Shown piece by piece: positions 27,401-37,582 of a stretch of DNA of 64,000 nucleotides (the stretch's first letter is position 1; each line of letters begins with the position of its first letter). The notes below the pieces were generated by a model. That model saw nothing but the letters and a program-made list of their open reading frames with translations, was not told the DNA's origin and did no database searches. This DNA comes from Cheilinus undulatus (Eukaryota > Chordata > Actinopteri > Labriformes > Labridae). Both the position numbers and the translations under genes were made by a program. Location of the stretch: the NCBI RefSeq assembly GCF_018320785.1, contig NC_054886.1:10291207-10355206 (forward strand), written 5' to 3'.

Positions 27401-30400
27401 GGATTATTTCATATTTATGTTTGATTTTAATGATGATTTAAATGAAGACATCAGCCCTTCTGTTTTCTCTTAGACCCTTCTGGTTTATGATCTGATAAAG
27501 AAGAGTTATGTGAGGAGAAAGACGGGGATCTCAGTGATTCTCTGCCCTCAGCATGAATATCGGCTCCTAGAGGATGGACAGATTCTGATGGGACTGTCAG
27601 AGACACGGTGAGAGCTATGCTGCTGGTATTTTTTTATTCTTTGAAGCTCCAGAAATGTGCTAAATGTGCTAGTTAATTGTGTTCATGTTTTTGCAGAGAT
27701 CGCGTGATCCTCTGGGATCTGGAGTCTGGCTCAGTCAAACACGAGATCAAACTGAATGTCAAAGAGATGCTCGATCTGCAGGCTGAAGAGACTCTACGCA
27801 GAGAGGAGACATGTGAGCGTGACTGCTCTTTTTATATCAACTGATGCATCTTTCTACAAAAGATTAATCTCTTTATCAAACTGGGTTTTTGGAGTTGAGT
27901 CGATGTATCCAAACTACCTCCAAGTGTGCATGAAAAGCATGAAAATAAGTCCAAAAAGTATGGTGAAAACAGCAAAGATTTTCAAACTCATTTAAAACTT
28001 TAATGTGCTTTTAAAGAGTTAATAAGACACGCTTTCTCTTGTTTTTATGTTTAATTTTCATATTTTAACTACCATAATAAGACAAAATGACATCTAATTA
28101 TATATATCTTGGCATGTTTTTGCACCTTAAACTCTTTTGCCCATTTGACTTTCCCAAAAACATTTTTCTGATCTATTTTTGAGGTTAAAGAGCTCTCAAA
28201 ACCATCAAACCTTTCTTTAATCCAAAAGAATCAAAATTATTGATGTTCTGCCCTTCAGTCACATTTACAGAGGCTTAAAAAGCTCTTAGTAACTTTGATT
28301 TTTCTGCTCCATCACAGTGATGCCAAAGGACAAACAGACAGAGAGCTGGTCTGTAGAAAAGAGGAGGATGGAGGGAGAGAAAGAGAGGGAGGAGGAGAGG
28401 AAAAAGAGGGTGGAGAGAGAGAAATACAGCTCTATAGAGAAATATCTCATCAGTGGAGATCAACAGGTAAACGACAGATGAGAAAAAGAGCAGAAAACAG
28501 AGAATAAACCAGAAAAACTAGTGTTTTATCTGCAGGAAACATTCACAGTTCATGTCTCCATCCCTCGCTTTTATTTTGAAGGTCTTGGTGTGCTCTTATT
28601 TCACTCCCCACCTGAACGTGTTCAGCTTGGCGTCTCAGGATCACCTCCACACCCTGAGGGATCAAGCATCTCTGCTGAGTCTCCACACGGCGGCCGTCAC
28701 TCACGCAGGAAGTCACCTGGTCCTGACCCATTACGGCCAGGAGCAGAGGACACCATGGATCACCCTGTGGGACCTCAGCACAGGCATGGTGGGCTGAGTT
28801 TTTTCTATTTAAACCTAAAGTGGAGGTTATTGAGGATTGTTCTCCTCAATCCTTCAGCCCTCCTGTGTCCTCAGCTGTTTTTCGGTCTGAATTCTCTCAG
28901 GTGAGCAGCAGGCTGAAGGATGAGGCTGCAGTTTGCTGCATTGCTCTCACAGATGATGCAGACAGAGTCGTTTTTGGAGTTTCAGGGAGCAACAGGTTTG
29001 TGTTCAGCAAATGTAATTAAGTGTGATATTCGGTTTGAAGTCCATTTGTATCCTCCCTTGTTCACTTTTGTAAAATTAGTGATTAATATTTCATAGTTCC
29101 TCAGCTGTTTTTACAGAGTTTTTATAAATGTAATCAGAATAAAAAATGTTATATCTTATCTTATCTTCATGTTAAAGATCTTGTGCCCCCCACCCACATA
29201 CATCAGGTGCCCCTTTTACCATTTTGCCCCTGCTCCTCAAACATCCTGAGTCCAGAACTGGTTTAACATGTTTTTCTCTGGTAGTCTGAAGGTGTGGGAG
29301 CCCTTTAAGAGGAACTACAGAATCATCTGTGGCTACAGTAACCTGAGGATACATGACAGCAGTGAGCTTCACCTGGTGGAGGGCGGAGCCAAAGCTGTCC
29401 TGCTGTCAGGTAAGAAAAACAAATAGAAATTAATGCAGTAAACAAAATAAATATTTAAAAATCTATATGGAGTGAGTGCTTTTAAATGCTGGTGCTCTTA
29501 ACTGTTCCTTTCGCTATAAGGCGCCCTCTTCTGAATACTTTCAAATGTTGGTTGTAGAATAATCAGCGCAGTCCAAGGCTGATATATGCAGCTGTATATT
29601 AAATTAACTTAGCTTTATTTACTCCAGACAGACATTCATCACACAATACTTGGTCTGGGCTCCTCTTTCATGAATTCCTGCATCTGTGCTTGTGTCATGG
29701 AGGCGATCAGTCTGTGGCACAGCTGGTGTGTTGTGAAGCCCAGGTTGCTCTGATAGCAGCCCTCAGCTCCCCTGGATTGTTGAGTCTGGTGTCTCTCATC
29801 TTCCTCTTGACATTTCCCCAGAGATTCTCTATGGGGTTCAGGTCAGACCAGTTGGTTAACCAATCAGACGCAGTAAAACCATGGTCAGTAAACCAGTTTC
29901 TGGTAGTTTTTGGCTTCACTGTGGGCAGGTGAAAAGGGAATCGGTATCTCCATGAAGCTTCTTAGCAGATGGAAGCATACAGGGCTCTAAAATCTTCTGG
30001 TAGACGGCTGACAGCATTGCCTCTGGACTTGATAAAGACCAGTGGACCAACAGCAGCAGATGACATGGCACCCCAAACTGTCACTGACTGTGGAAACTAA
30101 AAAAATTGGACTTCAAGACCTTAAGGATTCTGGACCTCTCAGATGTTCCTCCAGACTCTATGGCCTTGATTTACAAATGATATTCTACATTTAGTTTCAT
30201 ATGGAAACAGACTTTTGACCACTGAGACCACAAGGGTCCAGTTCTTTTCTCTTTAGCACAGGTGAGACTATGATGATGTTGTGTGTGGTTCAGGAGTGGA
30301 TCCACACTAAGAATAACTCACTTGTAGTCCATTTCCTGGACCCGTCTGTGTGTCTGTGATCCACTGACTCTAGCCTCAGTCCACTCCTTGTGAAGCTCCC

Positions 30401-31559
30401 CTAAGTTCTTGAATCTGCTTTGTTTGACAACCCTCTTAAGGCTGAGCTCATCCCTGTTTCTTGTCCACCTTTTCCCTTCCAGTCAACTTTCCATGAATAT
30501 GTTTTGATAGATCTGAGAACAGCCTGTCCTTTCAGCAGTGACCTTCTGTGGCTTACCCTCCTTGTGAAGGGTGTCAGTGATTGTCTTCTGGACATTAGTT
30601 TAGTAGGCAGTCTTCCCTGTGACTGTGGTTGTGTGCACTGAACCACACTGAGAGAATGAAGGCACAGGAAACCTTTGCAAACTGGACTTTTCCTCAATAT
30701 TCTAATATCTTAAGATAGCAGATTTTTTATTTTCATGACATGTAAGCCACAATCATCAAGACTGAAACAAAAATAGTCTTGAAATATTTCACTTTGAATG
30801 AGATGAATCTAGATTTTTATTTATTTTTAATAAAATCACTGCCAAAAAAGCCCTTTTCATGATATTCTAATTTTTAGATGCACCTGAAGTCTTTATACCC
30901 TGCCGTCATAATTTAGGGTCCCTCCTTGAGAACTGTTGTACTATTATACTCTGAAATGGAAGTATTCGTTTTTTTTCACAAGTAGACTTTGCCTTACCCT
31001 TTTTTTTCAACCAAAAATTCTAATTTTGATATCTGATATCAGTTTTGATGGTTGTTATCTACACACTGTGGTTTCAATTTTACCTATAGATCTAGGCTGT
31101 TTTAATGGTCCAAAGCAGAAGAGAATAATTTAAATTAAGAAATAGCCCTGTATTATTTAAACAGTAACCATAAGTCAGCAAAGATGTCTGCAGGACAACC
31201 AAAACAAGAACCAGTGAACTATTATGTGCACATCAATACTCTGAAACAGTTTTACTCTAATAACTCAAAACCAAAACTTGACTGGTTCTTTTAGCTTTTT
31301 TTTTTTCCTTCCAGGTGAGCTGAGTCTGTGGGATGTAGAGGCATGCAGCGTCCTCACCGTTCTCTCTCCTGATGCTCACATCAGCTGTATGAAGCTGCTG
31401 CATGGACCCCAGGTTTCTGTTCTGCTTGGCTTCACTCACAGCCCAGCTGTCATTAGTGTCAAGTCCGCGTCCAGGACCATCAGCACAAAAACACAGGCGC
31501 CTGAGGACTTGGACCTGTTTGGAGAGTCCAGCAGCAGTGAAGAGGAAGAGGACTCCTAG
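11359..31559 (+). CDS. NACHT and WD40-repeat protein (NWD1/NWD2 family), complete, 28 exons
   Basis: Exons: 11359-11515, 11805-12004, 12070-12449, 13929-14083, 14183-14397, 14524-14663, 14745-14855, 14930-15088, 15217-15340, 15967-16164, 18218-18562, 18770-19290, 20563-20702, 20973-21101, 21281-21489, 21617-21742, 22202-22335, 24640-24768, 26509-26756, 26840-27005, 27190-27391, 27474-27607, 27697-27812, 28318-28466, 28549-28788, 28901-28995, 29285-29409, 31315-31559. The total is 5,292 nt, or 1,763 residues, with every phase consistent. Order: a DUF4062-like N-terminal domain (about 38-240), a linker, NACHT (about 455-615; Walker [10 protein letters not shown] at 483-491, Walker [12 protein letters not shown] at 569-579), a helical region (615-990), then WD40 repeats to an acidic tail ending [10 protein letters not shown]. 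This is the layout of NWD1/NWD2, STAND-class NTPases thought to oligomerise. I cannot say which paralogue it is, or whether it is fish-specific. The weakest joins are the exon 5 donor (GTTCGA) and the exon 25 acceptor. Confidence 0.88.
12605..12637. repeat. (TTTA)n microsatellite
   Basis: About eight tandem TTTA units lie in intron 3 of the NACHT-WD40 gene. Confidence 0.95.
12690..13580. repeat. Degenerate 20-bp minisatellite (AATTCTGACTTTAATCTCAG) in intron 3
   Basis: Nearly the whole intron 3 is a decayed tandem array with a unit of about 20 bp close to AATTCTGACTTTAATCTCAG, recreating GAATTC at many junctions. The same unit, with GATCTC in place of AATCTC, forms arrays near 56500-57420, 58490-58590 and 59225-59750 in another gene. 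Confidence 0.88.
14930..16164 (+). CDS. Exons 8-10: NACHT ATPase core of the NACHT-WD40 gene
   Basis: Exon 8 (14930-15088) encodes the P-loop [10 protein letters not shown]. Exon 9 (15217-15340) encodes [19 protein letters not shown], matching the strand and helix after the P-loop in NACHT proteins. Exon 10 (15967-16164) encodes Walker B with the NACHT-type double acid (LDGLDEL) and the sensor-1 strand [11 protein letters not shown]. All nucleotide-binding residues look intact, so an active NTPase is predicted. Exons 9 and 10 are separated by an intron that is nearly all transposon remnant. Confidence 0.88.
15420..15935. mobile_element. Interspersed DNA-transposon-like element filling intron 9
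   Basis: The sequence begins with AATGCAATGATTTGCAAATC, a phrase I associate with a very common fish repeat, and ends with ACACAGTGTCCCAACTTTTT. Its interior matches the copy in intron 17 (22683-23600): TGGTCCCTCTCCTCTTTAGT, GACCACAGAACAGTT and ATTTCTGGAAGTGTTCCTGA occur in both. It is non-coding and non-autonomous as seen here. Class is not determined. Confidence 0.7.
16023..16036 (-). promoter_or_regulatory. CTCF-core-like motif inside coding exon 10
   Basis: On the minus strand this reads CCAGCAGGTGGCGC, a full match to the CTCF core consensus CCASYAGRKGGCRS. It overlaps the codons for Arg-His-Leu-Leu just before Walker B, so the match may be chance in coding sequence. Confidence 0.3.
16626..16652. 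repeat. Short interstitial telomere-like motif
   Basis: AAGGTTAGGGTAAAGGTTAG is followed by GGTA. Two TTAGGG hexamers sit in a degenerate telomere-like context within intron 10. It is too short to imply a fused telomere. Confidence 0.6.
16755..17890. repeat. Tandem duplication of about 562 bp, rich in AGCTAAAGCTAA, in intron 10
   Basis: The landmark GCTTATGAAGCTA at 16789 reappears at 17351, 562 bp later. The order of motifs that follows is then repeated: GGTAACAAAGCTA, CATAGGTAA, GCTACATGACCAACA, CTTAAGCTAAAGCAA and ATGCTATGTTT, through to a shared end near 17310 and 17890. Each copy is itself made of short AGCTAA/AAGCTA motifs. Confidence 0.8.
19430..20110. repeat. Imperfect direct repeat (two copies, about 370 bp apart) in intron 12
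   Basis: AAAATTGGCGAGAT occurs at 19501 and 19861. Each is followed by a fragment ending in ACGAGGTTGAACTCAGTAAT and AGGAATAAA, then by a GAGKGCACTATGGTGATAA phrase. The copies are diverged. They could be a local duplication or adjacent insertions of one repeat. Confidence 0.7.
20431..20523 (+). mobile_element. L2-like LINE 3' tail
   Basis: The stretch contains GACAGCTGGGATAGGCTCCA followed by GCCCCCCGCAACCC and a GAAAATGGATGAATAAA end. This is the signature 3' end of a very common fish retroposon, usually annotated as an L2-clade LINE. It lies just upstream of exon 13. Confidence 0.7.
21281..31559 (+). CDS. Exons 15-28: WD40 repeat region of the NACHT-WD40 gene
   Basis: WD-type strand endings are visible in successive exons: [11 protein letters not shown] (15), [10 protein letters not shown] (19), [10 protein letters not shown] (20), [10 protein letters not shown] (21), VILWDLESG (23), [10 protein letters not shown] (25), LKVWEPF (27) and LSLWDVEA (28). 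Spacing and weaker repeats in exons 16-18 and 22 suggest more than one propeller. Exon 24 (28318-28466) encodes about 50 highly charged Lys/Arg/Glu residues, a predicted helix interrupting the repeats. The protein ends in an acidic Ser/Glu tail. WD40 propellers usually bind partners, or hold STAND proteins inactive. Confidence 0.8.
22370..23605. mobile_element. DNA-transposon-like element, longer copy, in intron 17
   Basis: This copy is about twice as long as the one in intron 9 and shares its interior. It ends with CACACAGCGACCCAATTTTT and GGGGTTGTA. It includes the segment whose fragment also follows the satellite at 4531. No transposase frame is visible. Confidence 0.7.
24480..24592. mobile_element. 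DNA-transposon end in intron 17
   Basis: GTGTACCTAATAAAGTGATC followed by AGTGAAAGTA corresponds to a terminal phrase (GTGTACCTAATAAAGTGGCC) that I recognise as recurring in fish genomes. The body appears truncated. Confidence 0.5.
25092..25105 (+). promoter_or_regulatory. CTCF-core-like motif in intron 18
   Basis: CCACCAGGGGGCAG is a full match to the CTCF core consensus CCASYAGRKGGCRS in non-coding DNA. Occupancy cannot be judged from sequence. Confidence 0.4.
25381..25715 (+). mobile_element. Non-LTR retrotransposon (LINE) fragment, broken reverse-transcriptase region
   Basis: The stretch is GC-rich against its surroundings. It translates in one frame as [19 protein letters not shown], then after a frameshift as [19 protein letters not shown] and [13 protein letters not shown]. 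These are the conserved residues just before and at the start of the reverse-transcriptase domain of a very common fish LINE. Both ends are truncated and the frame is broken, so it is inactive. Confidence 0.75.
29560..30890 (-). mobile_element. DNA transposon remnants in intron 27
   Basis: About 1.3 kb of the 1.9-kb intron 27 is transposon-derived. The left part carries a Tc1-like transposase relic on the minus strand. The right part (about 30250-30890) contains a common fish repeat ending ATTCTAATTTTTAGATGCAC. The two parts may be separate insertions. Confidence 0.65.
29707..29919 (-). pseudogene. Tc1-like transposase C-terminal fragment
   Basis: The frame contains [16 protein letters not shown] followed by [13 protein letters not shown]. 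The NPIENLW motif holds the third acidic catalytic residue of Tc1/mariner DDE transposases. Only about 70 residues remain. The N-terminal DNA-binding domains and first two catalytic aspartates are absent, so it is a dead fragment. Confidence 0.75.
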
Positions 31560-32230
31560 AAAACCTGCTGCACTTGAGGAACAGACATGAAAACGTGAAT
31601 TACACTGACCCCTTTGTTCCCTGTGATATCAAACAGGTATTTTGTATTTTAAATATCTAGTCTTAGTTTTGAGAATCTTTGCAGAGGCAAACAGCCAAAA
31701 CAAATGAATACCAAAGCAGAAAAAGAGAAGTGTTCTGACTATAGTTTGTTTTAATGAATATAAAAAGAAATGTACACAATAGAGGTAAAGAACCAATAAA
31801 AACAGAAAGTCCACAAACATGACGTCGTATTCCAGTGTCCCATCGACAATCATCTCCTCGTTAAATATCAATATTCTCTCTGTAAACATAAAACATGGAG
31901 CTCACTCTCTACTCAACATTATTGTATGGAGACGGATTCAGAGAACAATTAAAGAAATTAAAGATAGTTCTTATTTTTTATTAGGAACTCAAGATTGAAG
32001 AAAGAGAAAATAAACCAGGAGACGATTCCTTTGCTTTGCCTTCTTTTGAAGTAGGGCTGGGCAACATATCCAGATTTTGAGAGACATCAAAATGTTCAAC
32101 AAGATATTGACCAAAAGATTATCGTTGGTCTAAATGGAGAATTATCATTTTATTTATTTCATTGTATTTAGGAGAATTTCTATTATTGGCAAATATCAAA
32201 TGATATAGATTAGTCTTAGACACCAGAAAT
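31560..32230 (+). other. 3'UTR of the NACHT-WD40 gene and adjoining spacer
   Basis: AATAAA at 31795-31800 is a good poly(A) signal about 235 bp past the stop. At 32051, AGGGCTGGGCAACATATC resembles a common fish interspersed repeat end. Confidence 0.55.
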
Positions 32231-32239
32231 TGGGCAATT

Positions 32240-34110
32240 TATTCTTTTTATTTCTTAAAATTGCAGGAAAATTCCTCACACTCTCAAATACCTTCACAAC
32301 ATTTGGAAAAGCAGATGGAACTGGTGAGCGTGCTTCTTCCCTGTTTCACCCATTTTCCAAATGTTGCCAAACAAGGAGGATCAAGTTGGCAACTTTAAAT
32401 GTTTTTCCCACCAAAAACTGCAGGGAATTGCCTGTTTAAATTGGAAAAAAACTTTGATAGCTTTTTTAAAAGAGGACTGAGCTATAAGGGGAAAAAAAAC
32501 TATTGCTCCTGACTTGTTCCACATAATAATATTAGTAAAAAAATAACTATCAAAAATCACAGGCACTCTTACATCTAAATTGTGCAAATACGCTGACAAT
32601 ATTTGGGGGAAAAAATGGGTGGAACTTGCAAGCACTGAGTGAACTGTAGCTCCCTGTCAGAACCACACGCTCTTTTCATATTTTGCCAAAAATCTGTGCA
32701 ATTTAGACAGGACACCTGCAATTTTTGATTAGCAGAAACAATGATGTTGCCAACTTTATTCTTGTCATTTGGCAACATTTGGAATAGTGGATTATTGAGG
32801 AAGCTTAATTCCATTTCCATCCACTTATCCAAATGTTGCCAAATGGCAGAGATCAAGTTGGCAACATTGTTTTTGCCTATCAAAAGTTGAAGGCATCACC
32901 TGTCTAAATTGTACAAATACTTAAGCACTATTGGAAAGTAGGATGAGCTGTAAGGAGGCAAAACTCTTGGTCCTAACTAGTGCCATGCAGGGTTTTATGT
33001 TAACTGTCGAAACTTGCAGGCAATCACCGCCTAAGTTGTGCAGATACATTGGCAACATTCCTTGCCAGTTCCACCCACTTTTTCAAATGTTGCTAACAGA
33101 ATGAGTAGTGACAATTTTTGTAATCATTATACACTCTAAATTGCATGAACATAAGAAATCATGGCCAGTTCCAACAACTTTATCAAATGTTGCCAACATA
33201 TTCAATTTAGGCATTAACAAAAAATTCATTTAACTGGCAAGAAGTGATAACTCCTAGCCAATTTTGCTCACTTTTCTAATGTTGCCAAACAGAGAGGATC
33301 AAGTTGGAAGCATTAATTGTTTTGCCCATGAAAATTGGTAATCTGTCTAAATTGCAAAAATACTTCTGCAGCATTTGGCAAATTGGTTTGAACTGTAAGT
33401 AAGCAAACTCTTACTCAATATTGGTTCATGCAATTTTTGGGGAGGAATTGCCAATGTATATGCCCAATTTAGACAGTGCTCATGAGGTTGCCTGAATTTT
33501 TTGGTAACATTTTGAAAACATGGGTGGAACTGGTGAGAAGCAAGGGAAATATAGGGAAATCTTTCCTCCTCTCCAGTTCCAACAACTTATTCAAATGTTG
33601 CCAACACCAGAATGACATGAAAGGAGCAATCATTGCCCCTTCTACCCATTTTTTTCAAAAGCTGCCAACATATCTGTTCTGAAATTCAGAAAGAGCAATT
33701 TAAACAGTTGTGGAAGTAAATGGAATTGGCGAGAAGCAATGGCTCATAGTCACTTCTACCCACTTTTCCAAATGTTGCCAAAAGGAGAGGAATAAGATGG
33801 CAACGCTTATTTCTAATTATCAAGAACTGAAGGCAATCTAATGCAGATTGTCTAAATCGTGCAAATACATTTGCAATATTTGAAAAAGTGGATGGAACTG
33901 TAATTGGGGTGCTTCTTGCCAGTTCCCCCCTATACCACTTCTAATTGTTTCTCCAACTGTTGCCAACATATCTAAAGACATTAAGAAAGTGAAGGGCTCA
34001 TTGCAAGTTCCAGTTTTATTTTCTTGTCATCAAACTTGCTGGCTCCCCTCTGCACACCATTTGAAATGCACAGATACAGGAAACTTTTGTTCCTAGATAG
34101 TTCCACCCTT
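32240..34110. repeat. Degenerate minisatellite with CCAAATGTTGCCAA core
   Basis: A phrase of the form CCACCCACTTTTCCAAATGT TGCCAA recurs throughout. It is often followed by GAGGATCAAGTTGGCAAC and then by CTGTCTAAATTG with GCAAATAC. Examples lie near 32345, 32820, 33070, 33185, 33270, 33585 and 33765. Copies vary in length and are highly diverged, so this is an old array. It lies between two convergent genes and contains no credible exon. Confidence 0.75.
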
Positions 34111-34759
34111 TTTCCTTAAATTGCTGATCCTTTTGTGCTATTCACATGGTGCTCTCTCTTTTTCTCTAGGTTAAAACTAGGACTGTAGATCATGACTGTA
34201 AAGTTTTCAGCACTTTCTTGGTGCCACTGATCATTAAAATAACAGATTAGATCATTTTGAAAGGACAGACTTGTAACAACAAACTCAATATACTGAAACT
34301 GGCGTTGTCGGCAGGATGTCAAAACAAAATCAATCCTGCAGGGGATAAACTGAGACATTTCATCACTGTTAACAAGATTTTGGATGACTGATGACTACAA
34401 ATGACATTTTCCCAAATTTTGGTGTCTAGGACTAAGCTGTTTTTGTTGCCTGGTATCAAACAGGTATATATATAGTTTGGGTTTCACTAATGTGATGCCA
34501 TTTTACCACAAATTGCCATACTAGTAGAAAACGGAGCTATGATTTATAATTTGTATTTCCCAACTCTACTTAAAAGTGAAAATCTCTGAGAAATAAGAAT
34601 AGTTGAGGAGGACGGCAGCTTGAAGCCGATGATTCTTGCAGCAGTCTGACTCCCAGCCTCAGTGGGAACAATCACATCTGGTCCTTGATTAATAATAAGC
34701 GCTGCTACTGATGTTGGTCGATTGTGCTCTTACATCTCGAGGACGCTGGGCGCGCCTCA

Positions 34760-37438
34760 CTACCTCGACCTGCGGTCTTTTCTGTTTTTGTCCAGGCTTT
34801 TGTCCATGGTCTTTTCGTTGTCTCCTCTGCATTTGGGGCAGTACCACTTCCCTTTGGGCTTGTATGTCAGCCCCACACAGGAGAAGTGGAACCACTCAAT
34901 GGGGCACTGGTCGTTGTCACAGCCAATCATCTCGCCGTACGACACCTGCTCACAGAGGCAGTATGTTGGCTCGTTGGGGTCGATGGCAAAGTCGACAGGT
35001 GAGGCGTCTCGCTCCTGTTTGGCCTTACGCTTCTTCTTCTTCGCAGACTTGGACTTCTTCTCTCGAGGTGCAGGAATGGACAGCTCCTCCACCGGGTCAT
35101 CCACCAGAGACCCATTGGCCGATGGGTGGCTCGAGTCCCGGCTCTCACTGTTTCTCTGACGTCGAGGTCGGCGGGCTGAGGTGCGCTCTGGAGCAGGAGA
35201 GTCTTGCACACTGGCGCGACGCTCTGTTGGGATGCGTTCGGCCTCACTGGAATCCTGCAGGCACAGTGAGTGAGAGTCCATCTGACGGGAGCGGTTCTCC
35301 ACCAGCTCAGTCATCTGGGTGACAACGTGGATCTTCTCATCGCCGAGCTCCTGGCTGATGATGAGCGCCCTCTGCAGCTGGATCTGCAGACGCTTCCTCT
35401 GAGCGGCGTCCTGCTCACCTTTGTACTTCTCAAACACTTCATCCACCTCCTTCAGCACCTCTGCAGAGAGCACAGGACAAGAGAGCGATAATGAAAATGA
35501 AAGGTAAAAACAGAGTTTAAAAATTACAAATAATTTTAAGGTATACAAAAACTTTGACATACATGTTTTGTCATGTTTTATGTTTCATGTAGTATTTTGT
35601 TTAATTTCACCAAATGCTTTATGTACCTTTTTTTCTGCTTTTGGTAAAGATATTGTGTTTTCTGAATTGTTTCATGGAATATTTTTTTCCTTTTTGGTGA
35701 ATGTTTTTCTGAGTTTTGAGAGATATTGGTGTTTAGTTCAATGCAGAAATTTTGCCATGTTATTTCTCTTATTTATTTATTTATTGCAATTATTAAATTT
35801 TAATTCTCTACATCAAATGTTTTGGTATTAAGTGGGGTTTTTTCATGCCAAATGAAATATTTTATCTATGGTGATGCCTTGCATATATTGAATTTTTTTT
35901 TGTTTTTGATGGAAATGAGCATTAAGTAGAATGGTTCTCATGTTTAGTGAGATTATTTTTGCCAAATAATGCTAATTTATTTATTTATTTTGAATTTAAT
36001 TGACATATTTTGCTTTTCATTACATACTATGGTACTTGGGGAATACGGGTCAAAAAAATATTTTTTTTCCTAGGTCAGATATTTTGGTGTAATTATTTTT
36101 TGCATTTATCATACATTATGTTTTTGTGAAATACTTTTTTTGGGGGGGGGGAGTTGAATTGGATTTGAATTCTGTTCGAGTTGATTTAATATATTTACAA
36201 TCAGTAAAATGGCTGTGTTCAGTAAAACTATTTTTCCGGCTGCATAATATTTTTATGTCTACAGTTTTATGTGTAGAGTTTTTTGTCTGTATCATTGAGT
36301 ATATTTACAGTCAGTAAAGTGTGTTTAGTAGAAGAAGAAGGAGGAGGGCTGAGGCTGCCGGAAATGACGTTGGTCAGATGTTGGAGGGGGTTGCTTTAAG
36401 ACGAGCTCTCCGGCTCTGCAGTTCACAGACGAGGGAGCAGAAAGGAGGAGAAATAGCTCTCCGAGACATTCTCTATCATTTGACAAATATCAAAATAATA
36501 ATTATCCTCCTGTTTTTCTCCCCAATCCTCCACAAGTGTCAGAGCTGTTGATGAAGTTTCCGGTAGAAAAGAATGGCTTCTAACGGCAGTTTTACCATGC
36601 GTCAACATGAGCAACATTACGGCTTGTTTTTACATTAAAAAAACATGGTACTTTGTCCACCATGGTCATGGTTTGGGTTTCACACCAAAACCAGCAAAAT
36701 TTTCATCTATTCAGCCCTGATATTAGACATTACCTGTATAAAAACACCGAGACGCGCTTTATTCGGAGGAAAGCTGAAGTTTATTCATTGTTTTCACTGT
36801 ATTCTTCCGCGGTAACAGCATAGTGGGCGGCAGTGTGTACATGCTGAAAAAGTTGAATTTCTACCCTTAAATACGGCTATATTTACATGTAATATATGCC
36901 GAATTATTCACTAAATACTAATAATGCACTAAGCATCGTTAATTGAGTTTTAATTATCAGTTTTAATTAGTTAAGTTGGGAATACAAAAATGCGGAATAT
37001 TTCTAAGGGTGTTTGGCGGAAGACAGTAAATAGCCCCGAATGTCACCGGGCTATGCTTTTCTACGGATAAATGACCTTTTAACGAAGTTATTTGATAGCT
37101 GAAGTTGTCGAATACACTCTGGTTAGTTGGTTGAATTGTTTCTGTGGTAAAGAAATGAAAACAAGGGCTCGGTTTTCTCAAAATGGGAACACACGGCTCC
37201 TCCATTTCAGCCCACCCTTTCAGTCTGCTGTTAATGTTTGCCAGTTTTTACCACGCAGTTTTAATCAGTGATAGAAACACGGAGACTCCTTACCTTGGTA
37301 CTTTGCATCGATTTCTCGGAGAAGGGAAACATTTCTTTGTATGTCCAAAGGCAGAGACTCCACACATTCCAGGTAATCCTCCACATAGTTGACCAGTTGC
37401 TGTGACTTGTCGTTGTCCGAGTAGTGATGGCCTAACAT
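34760..37438 (-). CDS. ing2: Inhibitor of growth protein 2, complete, 2 coding exons
   Basis: Coding exons on the minus strand: 37438-37294 and 35460-34760, 846 nt, or 281 residues (human ING2 is 280). The start gives [11 protein letters not shown], like human MLGQQ. A second ATG directly upstream (37441-37439) would add one Met. Residues about 20-110 are the ING N-terminal helical domain ([27 protein letters not shown]). A basic nuclear segment follows ([16 protein letters not shown]). The C4HC3 PHD finger (about 215-259, [17 protein letters not shown] ... WYCPKC) reads H3K4me3 in this family. A C-terminal polybasic region (KNRKDRRSR) corresponds to the phosphoinositide-binding tail of ING2. 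ING2 is a nuclear subunit of Sin3-HDAC complexes. The acceptor CTCTGCAG and donor GTAAGG are canonical. The gene converges on the NACHT-WD40 gene. Confidence 0.95.
35461..37293 (-). other. ing2 intron 1
   Basis: This is a 1.83-kb AT-rich intron with long T runs. A local GC-richer patch at about 36320-36480 holds a GAGG-rich run and GCCGGAAATGACG (ETS-like). It could be an internal regulatory site, but no exon with splice support is seen. Confidence 0.5.
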
Positions 37439-37582
37439 CATCGTCTCCCCGCTGCATAGAGACGTTACAACAATACGGAGAAAATGTGGGAAATATACTG
37501 TTAAAATCTAATGCTTGTTGGCGACTTTGCAGCTTGTAGGGCAGTCCCAGGCAGCAGTTCACTTCAAACAAAACTCCTGCCA

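Noticed and set aside
28521-28904. 127-codon frame across exon 25 of the NACHT-WD40 gene
   Set aside because: It is the wrong frame; the other frame carries the WD motif [10 protein letters not shown] and joins both neighbouring exons in phase.
34711-35322. Plus-strand frame of 203 codons
   Set aside because: It is antisense to the conserved ing2 PHD exon, whose reading is unambiguous.
36321-36617. Possible alternative first exon in ing2 intron 1
   Set aside because: The GC-richer patch has no in-frame start plus donor that would join exon 2 with a family-like N-terminus.
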